Shown here in pieces: positions 15,627-21,584 of a stretch of DNA of 22,038 nt. Both the position numbers and the translations under genes were made by a program. The notes under the pieces were generated by a model. It did no database searches and was not told the DNA's origin. It saw only the letters and a program-made list of their open reading frames with translations. Numbering within the stretch: position 1 is the first letter of the stretch; each line of letters starts with the position of its first letter. Source of the stretch: a virus; the IMG/VR virus record IMGVR_UViG_3300009605_003943, positions 1 through 22,038 of that record; one strand, given 5' to 3'.

Positions 15627-15956
15627 TTACCTCAGTTGGTCATAGACCCAAAGTTTTGTAATGTACCACTTTCCACTGAGTCGAAGTCCAGGTATTTTAC
15701 CTTGTTTCAAGTGTAAATTTAATGTACTTCGTGGAATGGAAAGAAGATCACCAACTTCCCCAGCTTTGAGGAAGTATTTATTCAGTAATTCCGTTAATCT
15801 TTCTTGGGTTTTGAAAATATCAGACTGTGATTTATTGTACTGTTCCGTAGCAAGTTTGCGCTGATTGTGTGCTTCCTTAACAGCAATGACAAAATCCCTA
15901 TCGTCAAATGGTAAATAGTCCTGTTGTTCTTGATCGAAAGGAACTTCAATTTGCAC
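15627..15956 (-). CDS. Excisionase-type helix-turn-helix protein
   Basis: 109 residues, GTG start at 15956 with AGGAG 8 bases upstream. The last 50 residues are a MerR-like 'HTH_17' excisionase-type domain: FLKAGEVGDLLSIPRSTLNL (helix-turn-helix), then IPGLRLSGKWYITKLWVYDQL (wing and final helix). The N-terminal half is a charged helical region. Although this domain occurs in phage excisionases, no integrase is seen, so regulator or replication-origin binding is as likely. It is the first gene of the replication block and lies directly after the non-coding stretch with the large hairpin, a plausible operator. Confidence 0.72.
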   Translation of the reverse strand: MQIEVPFDQEQQDYLPFDDRDFVIAVKEAHNQRKLATEQYNKSQSDIFKTQERLTELLNKYFLKAGEVGDLLSIPRSTLNLHLKQGKIPGLRLSGKWYITKLWVYDQLR

Positions 15957-16100
15957 AGTCGTTACTCCTGCTAAGTGTGTAGTACAAAAGTCATATCAAA
16001 TATGAGAATCTTATAGAAAACAGCTATTAAAAAATAGGGGACAGTCTAACCATCATTAAATCCTGGGAATAAAGAGTTTTTTAGTACTTAGAAATCGGTA

Positions 16101-16154
16101 TTGTTATACAGGGTTGGACATACCCCCCCCCCCTTGTCCAAGGCTGTATAACAA
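16101..16154. repeat. Long inverted repeat with C11 loop (hairpin)
   Basis: TTGTTATACAG-GG-TTGGACA (16101-16120) faces TGTCCAA-GG-CTGTATAACAA (16135-16154): two 20-base arms, complementary except for the two GG/GG positions, around a 14-base loop that consists of TA, eleven C and T. It lies in the 229-base gap between genes ending at 16186 and starting at 15956. No T-run follows on either strand, so it is not a standard terminator. It may be an operator for a dimeric regulator, a replication-origin structure, or an RNA hairpin. The G-run on the minus strand is unusual for this AT-rich region. Confidence 0.85.
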
Positions 16155-16185
16155 ATAACTATAGGGTGGATGTCCGACTGAACGT

Positions 16186-16656
16186 CTAACCTTGTACTAC
16201 AGAAAGCTCTTGGGATTCCACTAAAAATGAGTGATTGACGTTTTGATTATCCTTAATGATAACCAATGAATTCTCCTCAGTTGGGATGATTTTTATCATA
16301 CTCAGAGGAGCGCTTAATTCTTTAAAGGATTCTTGATGAGCAGTGCATCTTCCCTGAAGTCGTTCCTGGAAAATAATCAAAGCATCATCAGAATCTTCTT
16401 CAAGAATCTTCTTATTGCCAAACTCGCGCTTAATTCTATTAATGGACTTTGCCAAATCTAGAGAGAAGACCCATCTGCTCAAAGTAGATTCAGATACATT
16501 CATCAGTTCGCTAGAGATTTGAATTCCAGCATTCCTAACTGAACCTTTGTTTTGATGGATGTAATCTAGAATCAATTCATCAATTCTGACTTTGGACCCA
16601 TAGGCTAATTCATACTTAGTCTCTAGCAAAGCCATCTGTGGAGTTTTCCTTTTCAT
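16186..16656 (-). CDS. Helix-turn-helix protein, putative regulator
   Basis: 156 residues from ATG 16656, preceded by GAGGAG at a good distance; an in-frame GTG at 16680 would add eight residues. Residues about 25-70 give an HTH: DELILDYIHQNKGSVRNAG, then ISSELMNVSESTLSRWVFSL. The C-terminal half has a beta-rich part (LVIIKDNQNVNHSFLVES). It is the second gene behind the sigma70 promoter at 16850-16878 and lies directly before the C11 hairpin. It may be a regulator of the replication block, but target and effect are not visible. Confidence 0.68.
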   Translation of the reverse strand: MKRKTPQMALLETKYELAYGSKVRIDELILDYIHQNKGSVRNAGIQISSELMNVSESTLSRWVFSLDLAKSINRIKREFGNKKILEEDSDDALIIFQERLQGRCTAHQESFKELSAPLSMIKIIPTEENSLVIIKDNQNVNHSFLVESQELSVVQG

Positions 16657-16657
16657 T

Positions 16658-16831
16658 TTAGCTCTCCTCGTGCCTAGCACAAAACAGCTGAGAATCTGGT
16701 AAAGGGTTTGTTACTATACGTTCACAAGTAGGAAATATACAGGGAGTGTATAAGTATTTTTCACGTTGCTTTAATTCTTGCTCAAGTTCGAGTTGTTTCT
16801 TTTCCCACTTGAGGAAATCTATAATGGGCAT
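16658..16831 (-). CDS. Small Cys-containing protein, first gene after a sigma70 promoter
   Basis: 57 residues from ATG 16831 (MPIIDFLKWEKKQLELEQEL), which has GGAGG 5 bases before it. Upstream in-frame codons reach 16861 but lie in the promoter. The N-terminal half is a charged coiled-coil-like helix; the C-terminal half carries CIFPTCE and a later C.RH (CARHEE), a possible C-C-C-H zinc site. Function unknown; together with the HTH gene it forms a two-gene transcription unit. Confidence 0.6.
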   Translation of the reverse strand: MPIIDFLKWEKKQLELEQELKQREKYLYTPCIFPTCERIVTNPLPDSQLFCARHEES

Positions 16832-16849
16832 ACGTACCTCCATCCTAAT

Positions 16850-16878
16850 AGTATACCACATACGCTTGCACTTGTCAA
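16850..16878 (-). promoter_or_regulatory. Sigma70-type promoter
   Basis: On the minus strand TTGACA (16873-16878) and TATACT (16850-16855) are separated by 17 bases, a near-perfect sigma70 match, placed just after the terminator at 16892-16917 and about 20 bases before the ribosome site of the gene starting at 16831. It should drive the 16831 and 16656 genes and possibly read on toward the replication block. Confidence 0.85.
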
Positions 16879-16891
16879 GTTATTTTTAGAC

Positions 16892-16917
16892 AAAAAAGGG
16901 GGCTGGTTTCCCAGCCC
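16892..16917 (-). terminator. Rho-independent terminator
   Basis: On the minus strand GGGCTGG-GAAA-CCAGCCC forms a 7-bp stem with a GAAA tetraloop (16900-16917) followed by CC and a run of six T (16892-16897). It lies 7 bases after the stop of the 16925-17218 gene and ends that transcription unit before the sigma70 promoter begins the next. Confidence 0.9.
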
Positions 16918-16924
16918 ACTTAGG

Positions 16925-17218
16925 TTACTCTTCCTTTTTAACCCTTGGCAACCGTTTCTTAATGTCAATGAGCGCACTGCGAACGACTTTAGGTTCATCA
17001 TCTCTATCCAGAGAAACAATGAGAGACATCCCTGAAAGTGCATCTTCATTTGTATCGTTAGTTAGATCCATCACTGCATCAGAAGCCATTGTCTTGAAAC
17101 TATCTCTAGCATCACTATGTGCTTCTTCTTCTTGTGAAGTCTTAAGGTTTTCCAGTTGAGTGAGGATTCTAGAATCGTCTGGAATCTCAATTTCCATGCC
17201 TTCAATAACTATCTTCAA
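16925..17218 (-). CDS. Small acidic protein of unknown function
   Basis: 97 residues; TTG start at 17218 with AAGGA about 10 bases upstream. It starts with a short beta unit (MKIVIEGMEIEIPDDSR), continues with an acidic helix, and ends with a basic tail (DIKKRLPRVKKEE). No family is recognised. It has its own promoter (17290-17318) and terminator (16892-16917), so it is a single-gene transcription unit, which suggests separately controlled, perhaps strong, expression. Confidence 0.62.
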   Translation of the reverse strand: MKIVIEGMEIEIPDDSRILTQLENLKTSQEEEAHSDARDSFKTMASDAVMDLTNDTNEDALSGMSLIVSLDRDDEPKVVRSALIDIKKRLPRVKKEE

Positions 17219-17289
17219 TGCCGTTAATTCCTTCCACTTAAGTTTGATTTGCCCTGGGAACCTCCTCCTCCTTTCTCTAAGTTATATAT

Positions 17290-17318
17290 ATCATAGCACA
17301 CTTTGACCAATTTAGCAA
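17290..17318 (-). promoter_or_regulatory. Sigma70-type promoter
   Basis: On the minus strand TTGCTA (17313-17318) and TATGAT (17290-17295) are 17 bases apart, good matches to the -35 and -10 boxes. It lies 72 bases before the start at 17218. A purine stretch AAGGAGGAGGAGG (17261-17274) lies between promoter and gene but is too far from the start to be its ribosome site. Confidence 0.7.
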
Positions 17319-17319
17319 G

Positions 17320-17646
17320 TTAATCTAAGGTGTCAGTGCCACATATAAATACATCTCCTACTAGGAATTCATTTCTAAGCATAGCATGTGGAAATTCGAA
17401 ACCCATTATAGATGTAGCAATTGGATTGAAAGATTCACCTTTTAAACGTCCTTCTTCATCACAAAGAATCACAAGATCTAAACTCCGAAGCGTAATAACT
17501 TCGACTAAATCTTTTTGGCTTAATCCTATTAAAGATTTGATTTTTTCAAAACCAAGTGGTGGATTTGAAATAGAAATCCTCCCACTGGTTTTAATTAGAA
17601 TTCCACCACCTGATTTACAAAGCTGTTCTAATTCAGATTTTTTCAC
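17320..17646 (-). CDS. DUF3846-domain protein
   Basis: 108 residues from GTG 17646, which overlaps the upstream TGA (GTGA) and has GAGGAG 5 bases before it; TTG at 17667 is less likely. The C-terminal half fits DUF3846: VILCDEEGRLKG, NPIATSIMG and LVGDVFICG, the 'DEEG-LKG-NxxAT-VGD' pattern. DUF3846 proteins are common in phages and mobile elements, with no established biochemical function. Here the N-terminal half (LCKSGGGILIKTSGRISISN) is beta-like and not clearly part of the domain. It ends the run of accessory genes read from 18789. Confidence 0.75.
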   Translation of the reverse strand: MKKSELEQLCKSGGGILIKTSGRISISNPPLGFEKIKSLIGLSQKDLVEVITLRSLDLVILCDEEGRLKGESFNPIATSIMGFEFPHAMLRNEFLVGDVFICGTDTLD

Positions 17647-18065
17647 TTTGTCTCCTCTATTTCCCAAAGTCTTTGGTGAAGACTATCACTTATGATACGA
17701 ATGATATCTTCTTTAGGTATATGATTTTTAACAGTTTGTTCATCTAAGGTTGTATGTGTAAGAGCTGTTTTAATTGTTTGTGTAAATTCTTTGTAAGAAA
17801 TTACATCATTGGGATCTTTTACCTTTACTGCATTTTCCAAAATAACATTGTGAAGGAACAGTGCACCTTCAACTAACTCCTTTGCGAATTTAAGATTTAA
17901 GTTATAATTTTGACGTACTTGTTTAACAGCGGTTATTTTGCTATTTTCACATTCACAATCTATGTGCTCACTAACAATAGCCATAATGTCTTCGGTATAA
18001 ATTGGAATGATAACTTCCCCTTTACCGTTACAAGCTTCGCATTTATTGTGCATTTCAAAGTACAT
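17643..18065 (-). CDS. Zinc-site protein with an L7/L12 C-terminal-like segment
   Basis: 140 residues from ATG 18065 (AAGGAG 7 bases upstream; ATG 18086 is the longer option). An N-terminal CEACNGKGE and a later CEC (C9, C12, C37, C39) suggest a zinc site. Residues about 43-68, KITAVKQVRQNYNLNLKFAKELVEGA in pattern, match the helical core of the ribosomal L7/L12 C-terminal domain (K-x-x-V-K-x-V-R...L-x-L-K-x-A-K-x-L-V-E), the surface that binds translation GTPases: residues equal to E. coli K65, K70, R73, K81 and K84 are all kept. The remaining 70 residues are helical and not recognised. Possible roles: contacting EF-Tu/EF-G or mimicking the stalk. No L7/L12 N-terminal dimer domain is seen. 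Confidence 0.72.
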   Translation of the reverse strand: MYFEMHNKCEACNGKGEVIIPIYTEDIMAIVSEHIDCECENSKITAVKQVRQNYNLNLKFAKELVEGALFLHNVILENAVKVKDPNDVISYKEFTQTIKTALTHTTLDEQTVKNHIPKEDIIRIISDSLHQRLWEIEETK

Positions 18066-18076
18066 AGTTAAACTCC

Positions 18077-18277
18077 TTACATCCATTCTCCAGATTCTAG
18101 ATAAACAATGTTCTCTATCGTTTCTTCTTTACCACAGTCAATACATTCAAAAGTTGTAGCTTCATTACATTGACCACAAAAGTTTTCTACATGCTCATTC
18201 CTTTCTGCACCACAGCAACTAGATACGTAATCTAAACTAATTGTAGTATCACTTGCGCAACTATGAAGATTCGTCAT
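18077..18277 (-). CDS. Small zinc-ribbon protein
   Basis: 66 residues with SSCCGAERNEHVENFCGQCN and FECIDCG: several CxxC pairs able to hold one or two zinc ions. Such 'CCGA' zinc-ribbon proteins are common among phage accessory genes. The ATG overlaps the preceding gene's end by 17 bases. Function unknown; nucleic-acid or protein binding is likely. Confidence 0.65.
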   Translation of the reverse strand: MTNLHSCASDTTISLDYVSSCCGAERNEHVENFCGQCNEATTFECIDCGKEETIENIVYLESGEWM

Positions 18278-18476
18278 TAATCAATCCTGTACTGTAAATG
18301 TGCTGAAAAGTATCACTGTTAACTACAAAGTAAGCTGAGTCTGTATCATTCTCGTAATGACATACTTTCTCAGCGTAATCTATAGCTGTTTCTAAACCAG
18401 TAAACTGGCTTAATCTAATTCCACATTTCGGTGGGTCATCGTAGGAATCATTTGGAACTTTATATATTGAATACAT
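18261..18476 (-). CDS. Small protein of unknown function
   Basis: 71 residues from ATG 18476, one base after the preceding TAG. An in-frame GTG at 18527 would add 17 residues but would overlap the upstream gene by 50 bases; neither start has a good ribosome site. The sequence is acidic, with an amphipathic helix (FTGLETAIDYAEKVCHY) and a beta end (SAYFVVNSDTFQHIY). The layout resembles small phage proteins with a beta-alpha-beta unit. No family is recognised. Confidence 0.55.
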   Translation of the reverse strand: MYSIYKVPNDSYDDPPKCGIRLSQFTGLETAIDYAEKVCHYENDTDSAYFVVNSDTFQHIYSTGLINDESS

Positions 18477-18477
18477 T

Positions 18478-18789
18478 CTATGATATCTCACTAACTCTAG
18501 AGTCTGGTTGTTCGTCTTGAGTTGCACCGCATCTATGACATGCTAGTCTATCTGCTTTTTTGTGAATGTAATTAGCTTCACATTCACAATCCCAGTAATC
18601 AGGATTAGTTTCTGTGGTTTCTTTAAGTTTTTTAACTGCAAGCACAAAGTGCGCTAATGTAGATAACTGTTCTGGGGTAGCATCTAAAATCTTCCTATGT
18701 CCTACTTTTCCGACTACATCCATAGCCCTAAGTCCAGTTGCAAAGGCTTGTAGGAAAGGTGCATTCAATTCTGATTCGTTATTATTCAT
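18478..18789 (-). CDS. Small zinc-site protein of unknown function
   Basis: 103 residues; ATG with GGGAG 7 bases upstream. Residues 1-60 are helical and hydrophobic-patterned (FLQAFATGLRAMDVVGKVG, LSTLAHFVLAVKKLKE). The C-terminal part contains CECEANYIH and CHRCG, a Cys4-type zinc site. No family is recognised. Confidence 0.62.
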   Translation of the reverse strand: MNNNESELNAPFLQAFATGLRAMDVVGKVGHRKILDATPEQLSTLAHFVLAVKKLKETTETNPDYWDCECEANYIHKKADRLACHRCGATQDEQPDSRVSEIS

Positions 18790-18800
18790 TTTTTAACTCC

Positions 18801-19181
18801 CTATTCGTAATGAGGTTTAAATTGTGGATAGGTCATAGCTGGAATAGTTTCTACTCTTATAATACGTTTACCAGTAGTAGCGATTTCTCCTACGTATTCA
18901 GGAGGAGCATCATCCATAGAATCAGGAGACCATGTTCCTCCAGCCGTAATGAAGCTTTCTAAGTATTCTTCCTTATGTCCCAATATGTAATTGTCCAAAG
19001 TATACTTGAAGCAATGTGTTACTGGACAAATGTCATTACTTTGTTCGTGCCAGTCTGAATTACAATTACAAGTTGTTTTCATACACGTAACAGGTGTACC
19101 GATTTCATACCACCAACCACCTTCTTCGGGTCCACCGTAACCTTGTTGAACTGTATAAACATTAACGAACATTTCTCTCAT
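18801..19181 (-). CDS. Phage accessory protein, Cys-rich, unknown function
   Basis: 126 residues; ATG shares its A with the preceding TAA (TAATG), with GAGG upstream. The start, VNVYTVQQGYGGPEEGGWWY, resembles an N-terminal signature seen in other phage accessory proteins. Six or so Cys and His in TCMKTTCNCNSDWH and ICPVTHC may bind metal. No catalytic motif is recognised. Confidence 0.6.
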   Translation of the reverse strand: MREMFVNVYTVQQGYGGPEEGGWWYEIGTPVTCMKTTCNCNSDWHEQSNDICPVTHCFKYTLDNYILGHKEEYLESFITAGGTWSPDSMDDAPPEYVGEIATTGKRIIRVETIPAMTYPQFKPHYE

Positions 19182-19645
19182 TAGTTTTCCTCCTGTGGAA
19201 ATTCACCAATAAAGTTTACGGTAACTCCAATATCTGCAAAGTACTTAGTTAGTAATTCTTCTCTGGTCATATCGTCAAACTCTGATTCATCTTTATCGTT
19301 AATATTCATTAATTGTAATGTTTTATCATTGTTATGCCATATCCAGTAATCTTGACCGTTTCTCTCATTCCAATCGAAACGTACTAAACGTCTGATAGCA
19401 TCAGGAATAGTATCCTCAGTGTACCGTAATTCTGAACAAAACTCTGATGGTGTATCTATACCTGCTAATGTATTATCTGTTCCGTCTGCTAATTGATTAA
19501 TGTAAAATCCCAAACAACACATCTTACCGTTTTTGGTATCATCCGGTACTTTAGAATATTTGGAATCTGTCGAAATCTTAAGTTGGGTAAATCCTCCAAC
19601 TGCCCATGTTGCACGATCAACTGTAAATGTTAATGGTTCGTTCAT
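19181..19645 (-). CDS. Phage accessory protein with MCCLG motif, unknown function
   Basis: 154 residues; ATG with TAGGAG upstream. The block GKMCCLGFYINQLADGTD fits the 'MCCLGF' signature of a widespread but functionally unknown phage protein group. Other visible features: FDWNERNGQDYWIWHNND (aromatic-rich) and an acidic helix (DKDESEFDDMTREELLTKYF). It is translated coupled to the next gene. Confidence 0.62.
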   Translation of the reverse strand: MNEPLTFTVDRATWAVGGFTQLKISTDSKYSKVPDDTKNGKMCCLGFYINQLADGTDNTLAGIDTPSEFCSELRYTEDTIPDAIRRLVRFDWNERNGQDYWIWHNNDKTLQLMNINDKDESEFDDMTREELLTKYFADIGVTVNFIGEFPQEEN

Positions 19646-19656
19646 TTGATTAACTC

Positions 19657-19872
19657 CTAATCAGAAAATTCTGAGAATGTTTCGTACTGATGGTTTGAGA
19701 TTTTTACAGAAATGTTTTTCTTCTTTAAGAATTCTTCAATCTTAGATTCTAAAAGACTGAACCCATTCTTTTGTGGCTCGATGACCATGTTAATAATGCG
19801 CTCGTTGTCTACTTCACTACGACCAACTCGTTCAAATTCCAAAGTGAAATAGGTGTAAGTTCTAATTGGCAT
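19657..19872 (-). CDS. Small protein of unknown function
   Basis: 71 residues from ATG 19872, with AGGAG 9 bases upstream; a TTG at 19881 lies too close to that site. Mainly a beta part (RTYTYFTLEFERVG) and a helical charged part (LLESKIEEFLKKKN). No family is recognised. Confidence 0.55.
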   Translation of the reverse strand: MPIRTYTYFTLEFERVGRSEVDNERIINMVIEPQKNGFSLLESKIEEFLKKKNISVKISNHQYETFSEFSD

Positions 19873-19877
19873 TAATG

Positions 19878-20069
19878 TCAACTCCTGTTCTGGCTTAATA
19901 AAATATCCAATGCTTTGTAGACTCTAACGCTAGGAACTGTAAAATGTAAGTTGGAATAACGTTCGGAAGTCCAAATCATTCTATCGTATTGGCCTACATA
20001 AAATGCTCTAGACATCCACCAGTAATCCATTAATTCAATTGTGTTTATTTCGCTTCCGTTAATTTCCAA
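19878..20069 (-). CDS. Small protein of unknown function
   Basis: 63 residues, TTG start at 20069 with GAGGA 5 bases upstream, overlapping the preceding stop by 11 bases. Aromatic-rich middle (MDYWWMSRAFYVGQYDRMIW) and a short C-terminal helix. No family is recognised. Confidence 0.52.
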   Translation of the reverse strand: MEINGSEINTIELMDYWWMSRAFYVGQYDRMIWTSERYSNLHFTVPSVRVYKALDILLSQNRS

Positions 20070-20301
20070 GCCATTCCTCTACTTTCTCTCTTGATCCCCA
20101 ACTTCCAACAGGTAATTCCCAGAAAACCCAGAAAATAATATTAATAATTTCTGGTTCGTTGTTCTTATCAGCTTGTCTGAATGTTAAGATTAAATCATTA
20201 GATAACAAAGCTGTGAGAAAACCACCTGGACGTATTCTATCCTCAGCGTATAATTTCATTGGTTCCTGTAATCGAAGAGGTAATTTATTATAATCGTACA
20301 T
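20059..20301 (-). CDS. Small phage protein with PGGFLxxLLSNDL motif
   Basis: 80 residues from ATG 20301 (GGAGGG upstream); GTG 20340 is the longer, less likely start. The pattern Y...IRPGGFLTALLSNDL...ADKNN and a final WGSREKVEEWL is one I recall from many phage early-region proteins that lack a known function. Amphipathic helices dominate. It lies in a run of tightly overlapping small genes (20874 to 19657). Confidence 0.6.
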   Translation of the reverse strand: MYDYNKLPLRLQEPMKLYAEDRIRPGGFLTALLSNDLILTFRQADKNNEPEIINIIFWVFWELPVGSWGSREKVEEWLGN

Positions 20302-20497
20302 TTTTGTTTCCCTCCAGAAGTAATGGATGACTGTATTCACTAGGTCTAATTTCTCTCATGTTAAACATAAACCTAGGTGGGACTCCGATAAACTTTCCGT
20401 TACGAATCAATCCTCTACAAGTACAGCATAATCGCAATGGTTCATTTTGTATTGCATTGTAATCAATTAGTCTTTGGAAATCATGCTTACACTTCAT
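20288..20497 (-). CDS. Small Cys-containing protein, unknown function
   Basis: 69 residues, ATG with AAGGAG 7 bases upstream. CKHDF near the start and LCCTCRG at 23-29 can form a C-H-C-C metal site. The rest is basic and Pro-rich (GVPPRFMFNMREIRPSEY). No family is recognised. Overlaps neighbours on both sides. Confidence 0.55.
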   Translation of the reverse strand: MKCKHDFQRLIDYNAIQNEPLRLCCTCRGLIRNGKFIGVPPRFMFNMREIRPSEYSHPLLLEGNKNVRL

Positions 20498-20687
20498 TTA
20501 ATTGCTCCTTTAAGCAGTCGTTACAACATGCGTCATGTGTACAGTTAATTGTAACGAGATCTCCATCTTTTGTTACAATTGTTATTAATTCATCGCATGG
20601 TTCATGGGCAAGTGAAATGCTATGCCATGGAACATTTTTATTGCAATAAATACAACGCCAGTATGCTTCTAATTCTTTATTTGGCAT
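20487..20687 (-). CDS. Small zinc-finger-like protein
   Basis: 66 residues; ATG with GAGGA upstream. CIYC (12-15), a His-rich stretch with HEPC, and CTHDACCNDC near the end give two or more Cys/His ligand pairs. No family is recognised; binding of nucleic acid or protein is plausible. Confidence 0.58.
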   Translation of the reverse strand: MPNKELEAYWRCIYCNKNVPWHSISLAHEPCDELITIVTKDGDLVTINCTHDACCNDCLKEQLNEV

Positions 20688-20874
20688 TTAGACAATCCTC
20701 CTCTTTGTGAAATAGACTCTGGTTTTCATCGGTGTAATACGAATAATCCCGTAATCCATGCTTAATGGGAATTCGGAACTTTTCAGGTTTGGTTTTCCAA
20801 GTTTTTGTTTGACCGTTAATCTTCCATCGTTGGCACGAACCATCTGCATTAAAGAATCCATTAGCGTGATACAT
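20677..20874 (-). CDS. Small phage protein, RW-NG-TW type, unknown function
   Basis: 65 residues; ATG with AGGAG 4 bases upstream. The arrangement CQRWKINGQTKTWKT, RIPIKHGL and FHKEEDC fits a small, recurrent phage protein group ('RW.xNG..KtW...P.K.Gl') with no known function. The C..H..C pattern may bind metal. A slightly shorter reading in another frame (20688-20879) was discarded because this frame has the ribosome site. Confidence 0.58.
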   Translation of the reverse strand: MYHANGFFNADGSCQRWKINGQTKTWKTKPEKFRIPIKHGLRDYSYYTDENQSLFHKEEDCLNAK

Positions 20875-21049
20875 AGCACTCCTGATGAAAGATTAAATTA
20901 CTAACAGTGTTTACTTTGACTTCCTGTCCATCTTTTAAGAATTGTGAACATTTACAGCATCTTTGATTTAATCCATTGCCTTTGAATGGGAATCTAGTAT
21001 ACATCCTGCTCAGTCTCTTTTTGTTTGCTTCCATAAGTAATCTATACAT
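20861..21049 (-). CDS. Small CxxC protein of unknown function
   Basis: 62 residues from ATG 21049 with AAAGGA 5 bases upstream; TTG at 21091 is a longer alternative inside the upstream gene. A basic N-terminal helix (MYRLLMEANKKRLSRMYTRF) is followed by CCKCSQFLKDGQEVKV and HQECY, a treble-clef-like Cys/His site, pattern typical of small phage zinc proteins. Confidence 0.55.
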   Translation of the reverse strand: MYRLLMEANKKRLSRMYTRFPFKGNGLNQRCCKCSQFLKDGQEVKVNTVSNLIFHQECYVSR

Positions 21050-21383
21050 TGCTTTCCTTTGTTGCTTGGCATTGGTAACAACTTTTAACAAACGAACGAT
21101 GTTTTTTATGTTGTCGTCTAAGTCTAGCTATTGTACCTCGCTCTAAATCATTGGGAACTTCGATGCCGTCTAGATAAACTTTATCAGCATAGGCTTTTGC
21201 CAAGTTTATATGTCTAGCAGTAGTTACTGATGATTGATGAAGGAAAACTACCTTTAATCCTTCCTCATCTGTATCCCCGATTAATAAAGCGTAAGAATAC
21301 AATTCTTTCCCATTTGTACTCATTGAGCCAGACTTTCCTTCTTTGAACCGTAACCATTTGTCTACAACGTCGATGTTCTTCAT
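21042..21383 (-). CDS. Phage protein of unknown function, first gene after the repeat region
   Basis: 113 residues; ATG 21383 with AAAAGGAG upstream. N-terminal WLRFKEGKSGSMSTNGKELYSYALLIG followed by VFLHQSSVTTARHINL is a pattern I recall in phage proteins of unknown function; the C-terminus is basic with CYQC. It is the first gene of a run of overlapping small genes transcribed leftward and starts behind the 19-base-spaced repeats, which suggests an early promoter. Confidence 0.6.
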   Translation of the reverse strand: MKNIDVVDKWLRFKEGKSGSMSTNGKELYSYALLIGDTDEEGLKVVFLHQSSVTTARHINLAKAYADKVYLDGIEVPNDLERGTIARLRRQHKKHRSFVKSCYQCQATKESNV

Positions 21384-21412
21384 CTAAACTCCTTTTCTCT
21401 GTTAAATATTTG

Positions 21413-21457
21413 CCGTAATCTATATAGCGCCCCGTAATAAGTAAAATCCCCCGTTAA
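21413..21457. repeat. Three CCGTAAT-type repeats, 19 bases apart
   Basis: CCGTAAT at 21413-21419 and 21432-21438, and CCGTTAA at 21451-21457, start exactly 19 bases apart. They overlie the probable promoter for the gene starting at 21383, so they may be binding sites for a regulator or short iterons. With three copies, chance cannot be excluded. Confidence 0.5.
21417..21445 (-). promoter_or_regulatory. Possible promoter of the leftward small-gene operon
   Basis: On the minus strand TTTACT (21440-21445) and TAGATT (21417-21422) are 17 bases apart; both are only partial matches to sigma70 boxes, but the spacing is right and the position is directly ahead of the operon starting at 21383. Three CCGTAAT-type repeats overlap it. 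Confidence 0.4.
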
Positions 21458-21529
21458 ATGATTCTTTCAGATACGGATGTAGATAATTTCAATGGCCGAA
21501 AGAATCTATTTTTTTCTGAAAAAATCATT
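21457..21529. repeat. Imperfect inverted repeat in the non-coding stretch
   Basis: AATGATTCTTTCAG (21457-21470) and CTGAAAAAATCATT (21516-21529) are inverted with one mismatch, 45 bases apart. A further GAAAGAATC (21498-21506) can pair with the same left arm, so two alternative hairpins are possible. Together with the terminator-like hairpin at 21551 this fills most of the 210-base gap. Confidence 0.6.
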
Positions 21530-21550
21530 TGTAAAACCTCTTTTGAAAAA

Positions 21551-21584
21551 CAATGCGTACAGATCTTTTTTTCTGTACGCATTG
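21551..21584 (-). terminator. Perfect 12-bp hairpin after the RuvB gene
   Basis: CAATGCGTACAG (21551-21562) pairs perfectly with CTGTACGCATTG (21573-21584) around a 10-base loop. It starts 9 bases after the stop codon of the RuvB-like gene. On the minus strand it is followed by TTTTC, a short T-run, so it fits a rho-independent terminator for that gene, though the T-run is brief. Confidence 0.72.

Noticed and set aside
15627-15956. Excisionase as evidence of lysogeny
   Set aside because: The HTH_17-type domain is also found in many regulators, and no integrase, attachment site or repressor gene is present.
16101-16154. Rho-independent terminator or retron-type RNA at the C11 hairpin
   Set aside because: No T-run on either strand, and no reverse transcriptase gene in the window.
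17261-17274. Strong ribosome-site-like AAGGAGGAGGAGG (minus strand) as start of an extra gene
   Set aside because: No start codon follows at a working distance; the nearest used start is TTG at 17218 with its own AAGGA.
17643-18065. DnaJ-type zinc domain because of CEACNGKGE
   Set aside because: Only one CxxCxGxG-like element is present, while DnaJ has four; no J domain is seen.
20688-20879. 63-residue frame overlapping the 20677-20874 gene
   Set aside because: The other frame has AGGAG before its ATG and a recurrent phage protein pattern.
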